Shown here: positions 1 to 7,368 of the stretch, piece by piece
How positions within the stretch are numbered: position 1 is the first letter of the stretch
Layout of the letters: every line of letters begins with the position of its first letter
DNA from: Treponema sp.
GTDB taxonomy: Bacteria > Spirochaetota > Spirochaetia > Treponematales > Breznakiellaceae
NCBI GenBank assembly: GCA_031264395.1
Contig: JAISEB010000252.1
Coordinates: 1 to 9,475 of the forward strand
DNA length: 9,475 nt
Direction: 5' to 3'
The notes under the pieces: model-generated
What the model saw: only the letters and a program-made list of their open reading frames with translations
The model's database searches: none
Told to the model about the DNA's origin: nothing
Translations under genes and position numbers: made by a program

Positions 1-773
1 TCTCCGCGAAGAATATCTTCCAAAATGATTTTTGAAAGGGTGGCCGGCCATTTCGAATCAATCCGGGGAAACTTGATATGAGAGGTCATTACAATATGTG
101 CGCCCGCTTTAATTCCCGCAAGAAAGGGAAGCAGATCCTGTTTCTTGAGTTCCTCAAGGGATTTGTTTACCTCCGGAATAAGCCGGTGGCTGTCCGCTTC
201 CGTGGCGCCGTGACCGGGAAAATGTTTTACCGTAGCAATGCTCCCCGAGAAGAGGAGCCCTTTAACGGCGGCTTCCACGCAGCGGGCCGCTTTCTCAGGA
301 AATTCCCCAAAAGACCGGGTTCCGATAATGGGAGAAAGGGGATTGCTGTTCACGTCCGCGCAGGGACCCAAAACGGTATTGTAACCGGCGGAAAGCATTT
401 CTTTTCCTATGGCCCAATACATGCGGTTTACAATTTCCGGATCATCCGCCGCCCCCAGGGCAAGATTCCCCGGTCCGGTATGGGATTCGGGTACCAGAAC
501 TCCCCATGCGCCCTCCTGATCCACTCCAAGCAGCAGGGGCAGTTTATGGTTCTCCATGCTCATGGCCTGTAATTCCGGGACGAATGTTTTGGCCTCCGCG
601 AAGGTTTCCGCGTTATCCTGACTGATATAACAGCCGCACAGCCCGTAACGTTCAATAAGGGGTCTTGCGATCCGCGGATCTTTTCCCGGATAGGCCATCA
701 AAAAAAGCTGTCCCGCTTTTTGGGCCGGACTCATTCCGTTGATAATTTCTTCGATTTCCTGTTTCGTTTTCAT
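1..773 (-). CDS. Glycoside hydrolase family 3 protein, NagZ-like (partial, C-terminus outside window)
   Basis: The reading frame opens at ATG 773 and is still open at base 1, giving 257 visible residues of the GH3 TIM-barrel domain. Translated landmarks are LLLGVDQEGA (about 80-89), LGPCADVNSNP (about 135-145), IGTRSFGE (about 150-157) and KHFPGHGATEADSH (183-196). The last carries the Asp-x-His pair (D194, H196) that in NagZ-type GH3 enzymes acts as the unusual general acid/base, pointing to beta-N-acetylhexosaminidase-like rather than beta-glucosidase chemistry. The nucleophile Asp and any C-terminal domain lie beyond the edge. There is no signal peptide, so a cytoplasmic enzyme is expected. 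A Shine-Dalgarno AAAGG (783-779) sits 5 bases before the ATG and overlaps the permease stop codon, 8 bases upstream, so the gene is surely co-transcribed with the transporter. Family is certain; substrate is not, and the context suggests an imported glycoside rather than cell-wall recycling. Confidence 0.93.
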   Translation of the reverse strand, partial: MKTKQEIEEIINGMSPAQKAGQLFLMAYPGKDPRIARPLIERYGLCGCYISQDNAETFAEAKTFVPELQAMSMENHKLPLLLGVDQEGAWGVLVPESHTGPGNLALGAADDPEIVNRMYWAIGKEMLSAGYNTVLGPCADVNSNPLSPIIGTRSFGEFPEKAARCVEAAVKGLLFSGSIATVKHFPGHGATEADSHRLIPEVNKSLEELKKQDLLPFLAGIKAGAHIVMTSHIKFPRIDSKWPATLSKIILEDILRG

Positions 774-781
774 GCCGGCCT

Positions 782-1738
782 TTAGATCCTTTTCTCGCGC
801 ATCGTAAGAGATACGGAAACAATAATGATAAGCCCCCTGAAAATAATCTGCTGATCTACCGACAACCCCAAAAGTATGAGGCCGTTGTTGAGTATCCCCA
901 TGATGAGCGCTCCCAGCACCGAACCGATGACCGAACCTTTTCCGCCGAACATGGAGGTTCCGCCGATAATAACCGCCGCGATGACGATCATCACATCGTT
1001 TTCCCCCAGAGTGTACCGCGCCCCATGGAGCCGTCCCGCATACAGAATCCCCGCAAGGGCAGCCAGGACGGAATTCAGGATCATCACCGAAATTTTTATG
1101 CGGGAAACCGGTATCCCCGAATACAGGGCGGATATTTTGTTTCCGCCTGTTGCCAGGACCTTCCGCCCAAAGGGAGTTTTTTTAAGAACAAGATGTCCAA
1201 AGACGGCCGCCAGAATGGTCCAGACAAACAGGACCGGAACCGGTCCCAGATCGCCTGAACCAAAGATAAAGCTGAACGTACCGTGATTAATCGCAATGGA
1301 TTGGAGATTGCTTATCCAGCGGGTCAATCCCAGAACGATATTGCTCATTCCCAGAGTTACCAGAAAAGAAGGAATGCCAATCTTCGCCACGAAGAGACCG
1401 TTTACAAGTCCCACGATCAAACCGGAGCCAAGGCCGCAGACGACGCTTAAAAGAACAATGCCGGTAGAACGAAGCATTAAAGCGGTTATAACCGCCGATA
1501 AAGCCACAACCGATCCAAAGGCAAGATCGATTTCTTCCGCCGCCAATACATAGGTCATGCCGACAGCCATAACGGAGATCATCGCGGTTTGGCGGGCGAT
1601 ATTCATCAGATTTGAACCGGACAAAAACCCCCGATCCAGGAGCAAAACCGAAAAAAGCAGAATGATACCCGCAAAAATAAAATAGATAACATGGTTGCTC
1701 CATTGTATTTCTTTAAATTTTATACCGCCCTTGTCCAT
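782..1738 (-). CDS. Sugar ABC transporter permease, RbsC/BPD_transp_2 family
   Basis: This 318-residue inner-membrane protein is the usual length for ribose-type permeases and is almost wholly hydrophobic. Membrane segments are evident at about 17-34, 50-66, 73-90, 94-115, 122-139, 167-184, 215-233, 249-265, 268-290 and 297-311. Family marks are IDLAFGSVVAL (70-80), GLVNGLFVAKIGIPSFLVTLG (about 110-130, the segment after helix 4) and AAVIIGGTSMFGGKGSVIG (about 254-272, the hallmark stretch near the C-terminus). The usual GGIDLS reads EEIDLA here, a small deviation. It should form a homodimeric channel with the ATPase encoded just upstream. Its ATG overlaps the ATPase stop as TGATG, which indicates translational coupling, and GGAGGAA inside the end of the ATPase gene is its ribosome site. 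The substrate is a sugar or glycoside; the exact one cannot be read from the permease. Confidence 0.96.
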   Translation of the reverse strand: MDKGGIKFKEIQWSNHVIYFIFAGIILLFSVLLLDRGFLSGSNLMNIARQTAMISVMAVGMTYVLAAEEIDLAFGSVVALSAVITALMLRSTGIVLLSVVCGLGSGLIVGLVNGLFVAKIGIPSFLVTLGMSNIVLGLTRWISNLQSIAINHGTFSFIFGSGDLGPVPVLFVWTILAAVFGHLVLKKTPFGRKVLATGGNKISALYSGIPVSRIKISVMILNSVLAALAGILYAGRLHGARYTLGENDVMIVIAAVIIGGTSMFGGKGSVIGSVLGALIMGILNNGLILLGLSVDQQIIFRGLIIIVSVSLTMREKRI

Positions 1739-3243
1739 CAGGAAATTCCTCCGCTTGTCTGTACCTTGTACAGGAGATCATCCTCGCTCATCCGGTTCGT
1801 CAGAAAATCGGTTACCTGTCCTTTTTTCATTATATAAATGGAATCACAGAAATTGACAATTTCGTTAAATTCCGAAGAGACCAGCAGTACCCCGTTCCCC
1901 TTTTCCGCATAGTCACGGATAATTTTCATGATTTCCTGTTTGGCGTGGACATCGACTCCAAAGGTCGGATCGTCAAGCAGGAGTATTTTAGAATCACTGG
2001 CAAGACTTTTTGCTACAACAACCTTCTGCTGGTTTCCCCCGGAAAGATACCGCACAATCTGTTTCGGTCCCCGGGTTTTAACGCTTAAAGCCTTGATGTA
2101 TCCGTTGGCCAGTTCCGTAGCCTTCTGATCGTTGATAACCAAAAAATTCTTAAGCCGGTTAAAAATGGAAAGTATCATGTTCTCCCCGACCGGAAAATCG
2201 AGAATCAGGCCCTGTTCTCGGCGGTTTTCCGGGATCATGGCGATTCCCCGGCTTATCGCCTCGGTGGTTGAAGAGACAGACACCTTTTTACCGTCTATAA
2301 ACATCTCCCCGCCTGTTATTTTATCGATTCCAAAAAGGGCCCTGAGGAGTTCCGTCCGGCCGCTGCCCAGAAGCCCCGCGATTCCCACAATTTCTCCGGG
2401 GTATACGGAAAGAGAAATATTTTCAACCCGTTTGGTATTAAGCTGTTTTATTTCCAGCAGCGGAACGCCGGTTCGTATCCCCTGCCTGCGGTTCCATGAA
2501 AAAGTTTTTGATTCCGTGTCGGTCATGGAATTGATCAAGTCGCTTATGCCGATCTGATCCGTTTCATGCCTGAAAATTGTCCGCCCGTCCCGAATCAGGG
2601 TAAGGCTGTCGCAGATTTTAAAAATATCCTGCAAATAATGGGTTATATAAATAATGGATATTCCCTTTGATTTGAGGGCCGCAAGTACCTTAAACAACTG
2701 TTCAATTTCGTTATTGGAAAGGGACGCCGTGGGTTCATCCAGAATAAGAATTTTCGGGCTTGCCGAAAGCGCCTTGGCGATTTCGACTATCTGCTGCTTT
2801 CCGATGCTCATGCCTTCTACCGGTTCCCAGGGCCGGATTTCCGCATCCACTCCAATCAGTTGTAGCAATTCCTTTGTCTTTTCGGCGTTCTTTTTATCGT
2901 CTATAAAAAAACCTTTGCGGTACGGATTGGCATTCAAAAAAACATTTTCCGCCACGGTCATGGTGGGAATAAGGCTTAAATCCTGAAACACCATGGCAAT
3001 GCCCGTTTCCCGGGCGCCTTCAGGGCTGTCGTATACCGCCGGTTTTCCGTCTATAGAGATGCTGCCGGAATCCCGCTTGTAAACACCGTTAATAATTTTT
3101 ACCAGAGTTGATTTTCCCGCCCCGTTGGTTCCTGCCAGAGCGTGGATCTCTCCCTTCTTTACCTTGAAATCAACATCGTACAATACCCGTACGCCATTGA
3201 AGCTGATGTTTATGTTCTCAGCCTCAATCGCATATTCATCCAT
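1738..3243 (-). CDS. Sugar ABC transporter ATP-binding protein, two nucleotide-binding domains (RbsA/MglA type)
   Basis: This 501-residue tandem ATPase energises import through the permease. Domain 1 (about 5-235) is complete: Walker A GTNGAGKST (38-46), Q-loop Q87, signature MSIGKQQ (145-151), Walker B ILILDEP (165-171) and switch His202. Domain 2 (about 260-495) has the degenerate P-loop GLLGSGRTE (290-298, Arg in place of Lys) that is usual for this subfamily, a full signature LSGGNQQKV (400-408), and LLLDDPTFGVDV (421-432). There the catalytic Glu is replaced by Asp425, and the H-loop reads SSEFNE without His. Site 2 is therefore probably weak or inactive in hydrolysis. The start at 3243 is supported by AAGGAG (3256-3251) 7 bases upstream. 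A GC-rich stem-loop separates it from the binding-protein gene, and its stop overlaps the permease start. Confidence 0.97.
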   Translation of the reverse strand: MDEYAIEAENINISFNGVRVLYDVDFKVKKGEIHALAGTNGAGKSTLVKIINGVYKRDSGSISIDGKPAVYDSPEGARETGIAMVFQDLSLIPTMTVAENVFLNANPYRKGFFIDDKKNAEKTKELLQLIGVDAEIRPWEPVEGMSIGKQQIVEIAKALSASPKILILDEPTASLSNNEIEQLFKVLAALKSKGISIIYITHYLQDIFKICDSLTLIRDGRTIFRHETDQIGISDLINSMTDTESKTFSWNRRQGIRTGVPLLEIKQLNTKRVENISLSVYPGEIVGIAGLLGSGRTELLRALFGIDKITGGEMFIDGKKVSVSSTTEAISRGIAMIPENRREQGLILDFPVGENMILSIFNRLKNFLVINDQKATELANGYIKALSVKTRGPKQIVRYLSGGNQQKVVVAKSLASDSKILLLDDPTFGVDVHAKQEIMKIIRDYAEKGNGVLLVSSEFNEIVNFCDSIYIMKKGQVTDFLTNRMSEDDLLYKVQTSGGIS

Positions 3244-3261
3244 GGGAAAGCTCCTTAAAGG

Positions 3262-3290
3262 GGCGCCTTCAAAATAGTGTTGAAGGCGCC
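3262..3290 (-). promoter_or_regulatory. Intercistronic stem-loop between binding-protein and ATPase genes
   Basis: GGCGCCTTCAA (3262-3272) and TTGAAGGCGCC (3280-3290) form a perfect 11-bp stem with a 7-base loop. It lies 11 bases after the binding-protein stop and just before the ATPase ribosome site. No U-run follows it on the minus strand (CCUUUAAGG), so it does not look like a normal intrinsic terminator. In ABC operons such structures commonly protect the upstream message end, so that the binding protein is made in excess over the membrane parts. That role is inferred here. Confidence 0.75.
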
Positions 3291-3301
3291 GGCTCCGGTT
3301 C

Positions 3302-4414
3302 TTAGTTTATTGCCTGCTGAATTTCCACCGGCAGGGGCCGGTTAAGGGAACGCTGCCACTCGGTCCGGATATTGTTTTTATCGACCTTGATGGCGGGAAC
3401 AGTAACAAAAGCGGGCGTGGCTTTGCCGAGCTTGCTCAATGCGCCCATTTTGGCCAGTGTCTCTCCCAGCACATAGGGAAGATCCGCCACCATGCCTTTC
3501 ATGTTGCCGCCGGTTACCAGATCCATGGCCATATTGGCCCCCAGATCAATGGTGAAGACCCCGACGTTTCTTTTGCCCGAAGTCCTTACCGCCGCGACGG
3601 TTCCTTCGGCGATGCTGTCCCAGGGAGCGTAGACGGCGTTAACATTGGGATGCTGGGTCAGAATGGCGGAGGTAATCGTTTCCCCGTCGCTGGGATTGAC
3701 AATGCCCTGTTTGGCGACAATCTTGATCCCCGGATAATCCCGGCGCAGCACCGCTTCAACCGCTTTGTCCCGCTGGTTGGTTACATAATAATCCGCGTCA
3801 TGGAACATGAGGGCCACTTCCCCCTGTCCGCCAAGGGAATCGCCTATCATTTCCGCCACGGATTTTCCCATGGCAAACAGATCGTCGGTTACAATGCCGG
3901 CGTAATCTTTGCCGTGGATAAAATCCGAAGGCAGATTGCTGATAAGCACCACCTTGACCCCTTGATTGATAGCCTGACGCAGGGCGACCGCGCCGCTGAC
4001 GGGATCGACCACCAGTGTAACGATGATATCCGGCCTCAGGGCAAGGGCGGTCTCGATGTCGGTCCGCTGTTTGTTGGAATCCATTTGAGCGTCCGTTACG
4101 GCGACTACCTCAATGCCAAGCTGCCCGAAGGTATCCCGCGCGCCGGCGATAACCGCGTTGACCCAGTCGGTGGATTCATGCATCAGGATGGCGGCCCTGA
4201 ATTTGCCGTTTTTGACCGCGGCAACATCCTCGCCGGACAGAACTATGTCCTGATAACCGGTAGGCGCTTCCCCGCTGGGCCCTTTGGTTTCGTATACAAA
4301 AGTTTCCGCGGTTCCGCCGCCGGATTGCTGTCCCCGGGCAAACAACGGCATACCCAGGACCAGAACAAGAAAGCCACAAAGCGTTATTTTCCCTATCGTT
4401 CTTTTTGTTTTCAT
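3302..4414 (-). CDS. Periplasmic sugar-binding protein, ribose-type (Peripla_BP_4)
   Basis: This 370-residue secreted receptor feeds the RbsABC-like importer. Residues 1-26 are a signal peptide: a basic start (K2, K4, R5, K9), a hydrophobic core at about 11-21, and a cleavage-type end PLFA/RGQQ. There is no lipobox Cys, so a free periplasmic protein is expected. A Gly/Ser/Thr-rich linker follows, then the two-lobed binding fold from about 73 (FRAAILMHESTDWVNAVIAG). RPDIIVTLVVDP (127-138), NQRDKA (213-218, with the Arg expected to contact ligand) and FTIDLG (287-292, with a likely binding Asp) match the ribose/galactose-binding pattern. It is longer than RbsB, chiefly through the N-terminal extension at about 27-70. 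The start at 4414 has AAAGGAG (4430-4424) 9 bases upstream and a strong promoter before that. It is first in the transport unit; its ligand is unknown. Confidence 0.95.
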   Translation of the reverse strand: MKTKRTIGKITLCGFLVLVLGMPLFARGQQSGGGTAETFVYETKGPSGEAPTGYQDIVLSGEDVAAVKNGKFRAAILMHESTDWVNAVIAGARDTFGQLGIEVVAVTDAQMDSNKQRTDIETALALRPDIIVTLVVDPVSGAVALRQAINQGVKVVLISNLPSDFIHGKDYAGIVTDDLFAMGKSVAEMIGDSLGGQGEVALMFHDADYYVTNQRDKAVEAVLRRDYPGIKIVAKQGIVNPSDGETITSAILTQHPNVNAVYAPWDSIAEGTVAAVRTSGKRNVGVFTIDLGANMAMDLVTGGNMKGMVADLPYVLGETLAKMGALSKLGKATPAFVTVPAIKVDKNNIRTEWQRSLNRPLPVEIQQAIN

Positions 4415-4423
4415 ACGATTATT

Positions 4424-4430
4424 CTCCTTT
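4424..4430 (-). promoter_or_regulatory. Ribosome binding site of the binding-protein gene
   Basis: AAAGGAG on the minus strand, 9 bases before ATG 4414. It lies about 10-16 bases after the predicted transcription start, which implies a short leader of roughly 26 bases. Confidence 0.7.
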
Positions 4431-4446
4431 CAATAGATTGATACCT

Positions 4447-4476
4447 ATTCTATACCTGGATTTTTTTCTTTGTCAA
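4447..4476 (-). promoter_or_regulatory. Predicted sigma-70-type promoter of the transport operon
   Basis: On the minus strand a perfect -35 box TTGACA (4476-4471) is followed after 18 bases by TAGAAT (4452-4447), one mismatch from the TATAAT consensus. TATAGA with a 16-base spacer is an alternative -10. Transcription would start near 4440 and read into the binding-protein gene. The spacer contains a run of seven A residues. The -35 lies in the centre of an inverted repeat, so a repressor could plausibly block it; the local LacI-type protein is a candidate, by inference only. Confidence 0.65.
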
Positions 4477-4485
4477 GAAAAAAAT
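4460..4485. repeat. Perfect AT-rich inverted repeat over the -35 box
   Basis: Two 11-base arms (4460-4470 and 4475-4485, ATTTTTTTCTT against AAGAAAAAAAT) flank the 4-base centre TGTC. The TTGACA box spans the centre and the start of one arm. It may be an operator, or it may act as a weak hairpin after the GH127 gene. The stem has a single internal G-C pair and no T-run beyond it, so termination would be inefficient. Sequence symmetry is certain; function is not. Confidence 0.6.
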
Positions 4486-4516
4486 GGGTGTTTTATGAGT
4501 GTTATCTGGAACAGCT

Positions 4517-6328
4517 CTAATCATCCGTCCCGGGATAAAAATGCGGATAGCACGAGAAGGGCTCGCCGGCTATTTCAAAATAGGGCAGCATCTTCAATCC
4601 GGGATACCCTTCGATGGTAAAATGAAGGGCCGTTTTGTCCGGCTTGAGCCATTCGGGATATTTTTCCGGATCTTTGTCAAGAATAATACGATCATTGTCG
4701 CTGCCGGGGGCGGATTCTTCCCCGTTTACTCCGGCTACCGCCATAAGGAGGGGGCCGTATTCAAAGGCCCACCGTTTATAGCCGGCAGGAGGTTCGGCGC
4801 GTTCATCGTAATAATTCTCCGCGCCATGATACAGGGTTTTTACCCAGCGGAAGGGAAGGGTGAATTCGATTTCGTGCGTTCCGTTCCAGTCCTTTTCAAT
4901 GGCAAGGTACGATCCCCTTTCCCCCCTGTATGTAACGCCGTCCGCGTTAACCGTAACGGGCCCGGCAGTCCAGGCGGGAATGCGTAAATTGAGGGTAAAC
5001 ACCTGTGCCCCCTGTCCTTCAACGCGTATCTTTACCTTTCTGTCGTAGGGGAGATCCGTCACGGTTTCCACCCTGACGCGGCTTCCGTTTCTGTCCCAGT
5101 CGAATGTTGAGGCGTTGTACATGTCAATGTAAAGCGAATCGCCGCCTATACTGTAAAGGAATTCCGGCAGAAGCCCGAAAAGGCGGGTACCGACTCCGCA
5201 GCAGCAGTGTACCATCCCGCTCTTTTGTTTGTATTTGTCGATCCAGGCGAAATAGCGTATGCCGTCTTCCCCGTCCTGATTGGCGATGGCAATATTGTAC
5301 AGGGATTTTTCCATCTCGTTGACATATTCTTCCTTGGCGGGAAAGAGGCGGTGAAGCCGCTGGTTGAGCAGTATCCAGAAGGATGTGCAGCACAGTTCGT
5401 TGTAGGGCCGCGGCGGGGAAAGCCAATAGCTGTCCGGCTGGGCGTTAAGAAATTCGCACATGACAATGCCGCCGCCTGCGTGCTGCCAGTGCCGCCTGTA
5501 CATGTCATAGGCGTTCATCACCGCGCGCAGATAGTAATGTTTTCCTGTTGCGCGGTACAGATCAAGGTAGCCTTCAAACGCTTCAAGTTCCGTACCGTGG
5601 GGGTGAGGCTCAACGCCCGGCTGTTTTCTGGTCTCGATTGCGTTTGGCTCCCGCATGATGAACTGGCCGAGCCGCCAGTCTTCTTCATAATATTGGATTG
5701 TATTTTCAATATCTTCCGGTTTTCCAACCGGCGTATTGTAAACAAAGGGACTGCAGACGACTCCCTGGAAAGACAGGGTTAGATACTTGATGACGGGAAG
5801 ATCGTCGCAACGGTTAAACCAGTCCTGCCAGCGGCGCAGCATGTCCATTGCGTGGGGATTGCCTCCAAGGGCCGCGGCATAGAGTCCGTATGTTAACCAG
5901 ATCCGTACATAGTGAGGGTATTCAAGTGTGCCGAATTGTTCTTTTGGTACGGCCATAAGATACCCGTCGTCCTCGCCGCACGCCTTTATTTCGTCGACAA
6001 TAATGTTGACCAGTTTTTCAAGATCTTTGTCCTCCGTCCACCGCAGGATGTTTCCCGCGCCCATGAGAATGAGGCCGGCGGTCTGGCCCTTGATGTTGTC
6101 TTCAAAATGGCCGCGGTACGGTTTGCCCGGCGCCGTCTTGCCGGCTTTCTTCCTGAACCAGTACAACGCGGCGTCAAGATCTACCTTTTTCAGGTAGCCG
6201 ATGTTGTTACGGAAAACCCGGGCAAAGAGACCATTGGTAAGCGATACGCCGTAAAGGGGGGAAAAGATCCTGTCGGGCACGCTGTTTTTTTTGTTATTGT
6301 CCACGATTTGCGTTGTTAACCGGCTCAT
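4517..6328 (-). CDS. GH127-like (DUF1680) glycoside hydrolase, possible beta-L-arabinofuranosidase
   Basis: This 603-residue protein has no signal peptide, so it is probably cytoplasmic. Features of the DUF1680/GH127 fold are an alpha-barrel N-terminal part containing DGYLMAVP (121-128) and HGTELEAFEGYL (244-255); a metal/nucleophile core with E311-L-C313 and the triple Cys375-377 in HCCCGVGTR; then beta-sandwich marks LRIPAW (448-453) and YGPLLMA (524-530). In the studied enzyme HypBA1, a Zn-bound Cys is the nucleophile, held by Glu-x-Cys and a Cys-Cys pair. Those positions appear kept here, with one extra Cys. E292 in GGGIVMCEF is the best acid/base candidate, though its spacing to the Glu-x-Cys motif differs (19 instead of 16). 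The N-terminal third is divergent from HypBA1. Known activities in the family include beta-L-arabinofuranosidase and aceric-acid-type hydrolases, so the exact substrate is open. AAAGGAG (6343-6337) lies 8 bases before the ATG, and the kinase gene ends 17 bases upstream. Confidence 0.88.
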   Translation of the reverse strand: MSRLTTQIVDNNKKNSVPDRIFSPLYGVSLTNGLFARVFRNNIGYLKKVDLDAALYWFRKKAGKTAPGKPYRGHFEDNIKGQTAGLILMGAGNILRWTEDKDLEKLVNIIVDEIKACGEDDGYLMAVPKEQFGTLEYPHYVRIWLTYGLYAAALGGNPHAMDMLRRWQDWFNRCDDLPVIKYLTLSFQGVVCSPFVYNTPVGKPEDIENTIQYYEEDWRLGQFIMREPNAIETRKQPGVEPHPHGTELEAFEGYLDLYRATGKHYYLRAVMNAYDMYRRHWQHAGGGIVMCEFLNAQPDSYWLSPPRPYNELCCTSFWILLNQRLHRLFPAKEEYVNEMEKSLYNIAIANQDGEDGIRYFAWIDKYKQKSGMVHCCCGVGTRLFGLLPEFLYSIGGDSLYIDMYNASTFDWDRNGSRVRVETVTDLPYDRKVKIRVEGQGAQVFTLNLRIPAWTAGPVTVNADGVTYRGERGSYLAIEKDWNGTHEIEFTLPFRWVKTLYHGAENYYDERAEPPAGYKRWAFEYGPLLMAVAGVNGEESAPGSDNDRIILDKDPEKYPEWLKPDKTALHFTIEGYPGLKMLPYFEIAGEPFSCYPHFYPGTDD

Positions 6329-6345
6329 GCGTTAATCTCCTTTAC

Positions 6346-7344
6346 TTATATGTACTTCCTGCCCAGATCGAAAAGTTCTTCCAGCGGCCTTGATCCTGAA
6401 ACGGAATCGGCGCTGGAAAGGTTTGCGGCCGCCGAACAGTTGGCAAGGAGGAGGACCTTCCCGGGCTCCCATCCCTGGTAAAAGGCGTACAGCGCTCCCG
6501 CGGCAAACGCGTCGCCCGCGCCGACCGTTCCCTTTATAAAATCGCGCGGGACGTTAACGGCGGGCATTGTGTAATATCCGCTGTTGTCAAGCAGGAACCC
6601 GCCTTCCGGGCAGTGAAGGACGACGCTTTCGGCGACGCCCAATTCCTTGAGTTTTTGGCAGACGTCGTGCAGCGCCTGTTCCGAAAGTTCCCCGCCGCCG
6701 CCGCGCACCGGTAGTCCCGCAATGAGGGAGCCTTCCACCTCGTTGATGACAAGATAGTCGCAGTGCCTGAGCGACGGAACGACGACGCGGGAAAAGCGGT
6801 CGGAATCTTCGCTTACCACATCGAGAGAGGTTTTTATGCCGCGCTCCCTGGCCCCGGCAAGGGCGCGGGCCATGACGGTACCGTATTCGGGATCTTCGCC
6901 GTCAAAACGATCCAGAAGCAGCGCGTAGCCCATGTGGAGGATGTTGACATCAAGCGCGTCAAAATCAATATCTTCAATACCGAACAGGCTGTTGGAACCC
7001 CGGTAGTTGAAGAAGGTTCTCGTGTTGTCACAGCGCGCGGCCATGACATCCGTGTATCCGGTTGAAATATCTTTCCGTATTCTAATCCCGCCGCAGTCTA
7101 TGCCGTTTTCTTCAAAAAGGCCAAGGACGAATTTGCCCCGTTCATCTTCCCCCAGACAGCCAAGCGCTTTTAAGGGAAGGCTTTTGTCCATGCGCGCAAG
7201 ATCCATGATCGTGTTGCTGACGCATCCTCCTATGGACATGCGTTCTTCGGTAATGTTGGCGAGCATTCCCTTGGGCGGCAGCGCCTCGATGACCTTGATA
7301 TAGTCGACAAAAATGTTCCCGCCTATGGCGATTCCTTTTCCCAT
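6346..7344 (-). CDS. PfkB-family carbohydrate kinase
   Basis: This 332-residue cytoplasmic kinase transfers the ATP gamma-phosphate to a sugar hydroxyl. It begins with the family strand GIAIGGNIFVDYI (4-16). It then shows IGGCVSN (38-44, the first signature, substrate-contact region), VINEVEG (199-205) and the second signature GTVGAGDAFAAG (272-283), which forms the anion hole with catalytic base Asp278. Length is typical of ribokinase/fructokinase/2-keto-3-deoxygluconate kinase relatives. The frame extends 18 codons further up to a TTG, but ATG 7344 is chosen because AGGAGG lies 6 bases before it and the family fold begins directly after. Placed between an aldose-ketose isomerase and a glycosidase, it most likely phosphorylates the ketose made by the isomerase. 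Its substrate cannot be told from these motifs. Confidence 0.95.
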   Translation of the reverse strand: MGKGIAIGGNIFVDYIKVIEALPPKGMLANITEERMSIGGCVSNTIMDLARMDKSLPLKALGCLGEDERGKFVLGLFEENGIDCGGIRIRKDISTGYTDVMAARCDNTRTFFNYRGSNSLFGIEDIDFDALDVNILHMGYALLLDRFDGEDPEYGTVMARALAGARERGIKTSLDVVSEDSDRFSRVVVPSLRHCDYLVINEVEGSLIAGLPVRGGGGELSEQALHDVCQKLKELGVAESVVLHCPEGGFLLDNSGYYTMPAVNVPRDFIKGTVGAGDAFAAGALYAFYQGWEPGKVLLLANCSAAANLSSADSVSGSRPLEELFDLGRKYI

Positions 7345-7350
7345 GCTGTC

Positions 7351-7356
7351 CCTCCT
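7351..7356 (-). promoter_or_regulatory. Consensus ribosome binding site that fixes the kinase start
   Basis: A perfect AGGAGG lies 6 bases before ATG 7344. It rules in favour of this ATG over the upstream TTG at 7398, which is only 4 bases from the isomerase stop codon. Confidence 0.8.
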
Positions 7357-7368
7357 GGCGGCGGCGAC

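Noticed and set aside
78..572. Plus-strand 164-codon open frame at the left edge
   Set aside because: The minus-strand frame across the same bases encodes an unmistakable GH3 domain (KHFPGHG motif), so the plus frame is a shadow.
3650..4441. Plus-strand 263-codon open frame opposite the binding-protein gene
   Set aside because: Antisense shadow of a well-supported periplasmic binding protein; its translation shows no family motif and it ends inside the promoter region.
4460..4485. Inverted repeat read as a rho-independent terminator for the GH127 unit
   Set aside because: The stem has a single G-C pair and no T-run follows on the minus strand; its overlap with a consensus -35 box makes a promoter or operator role more likely.
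5207..5782. Plus-strand 191-codon open frame opposite the GH127-like gene
   Set aside because: Antisense to the catalytic core of the glycosidase, with no motif or ribosome site.
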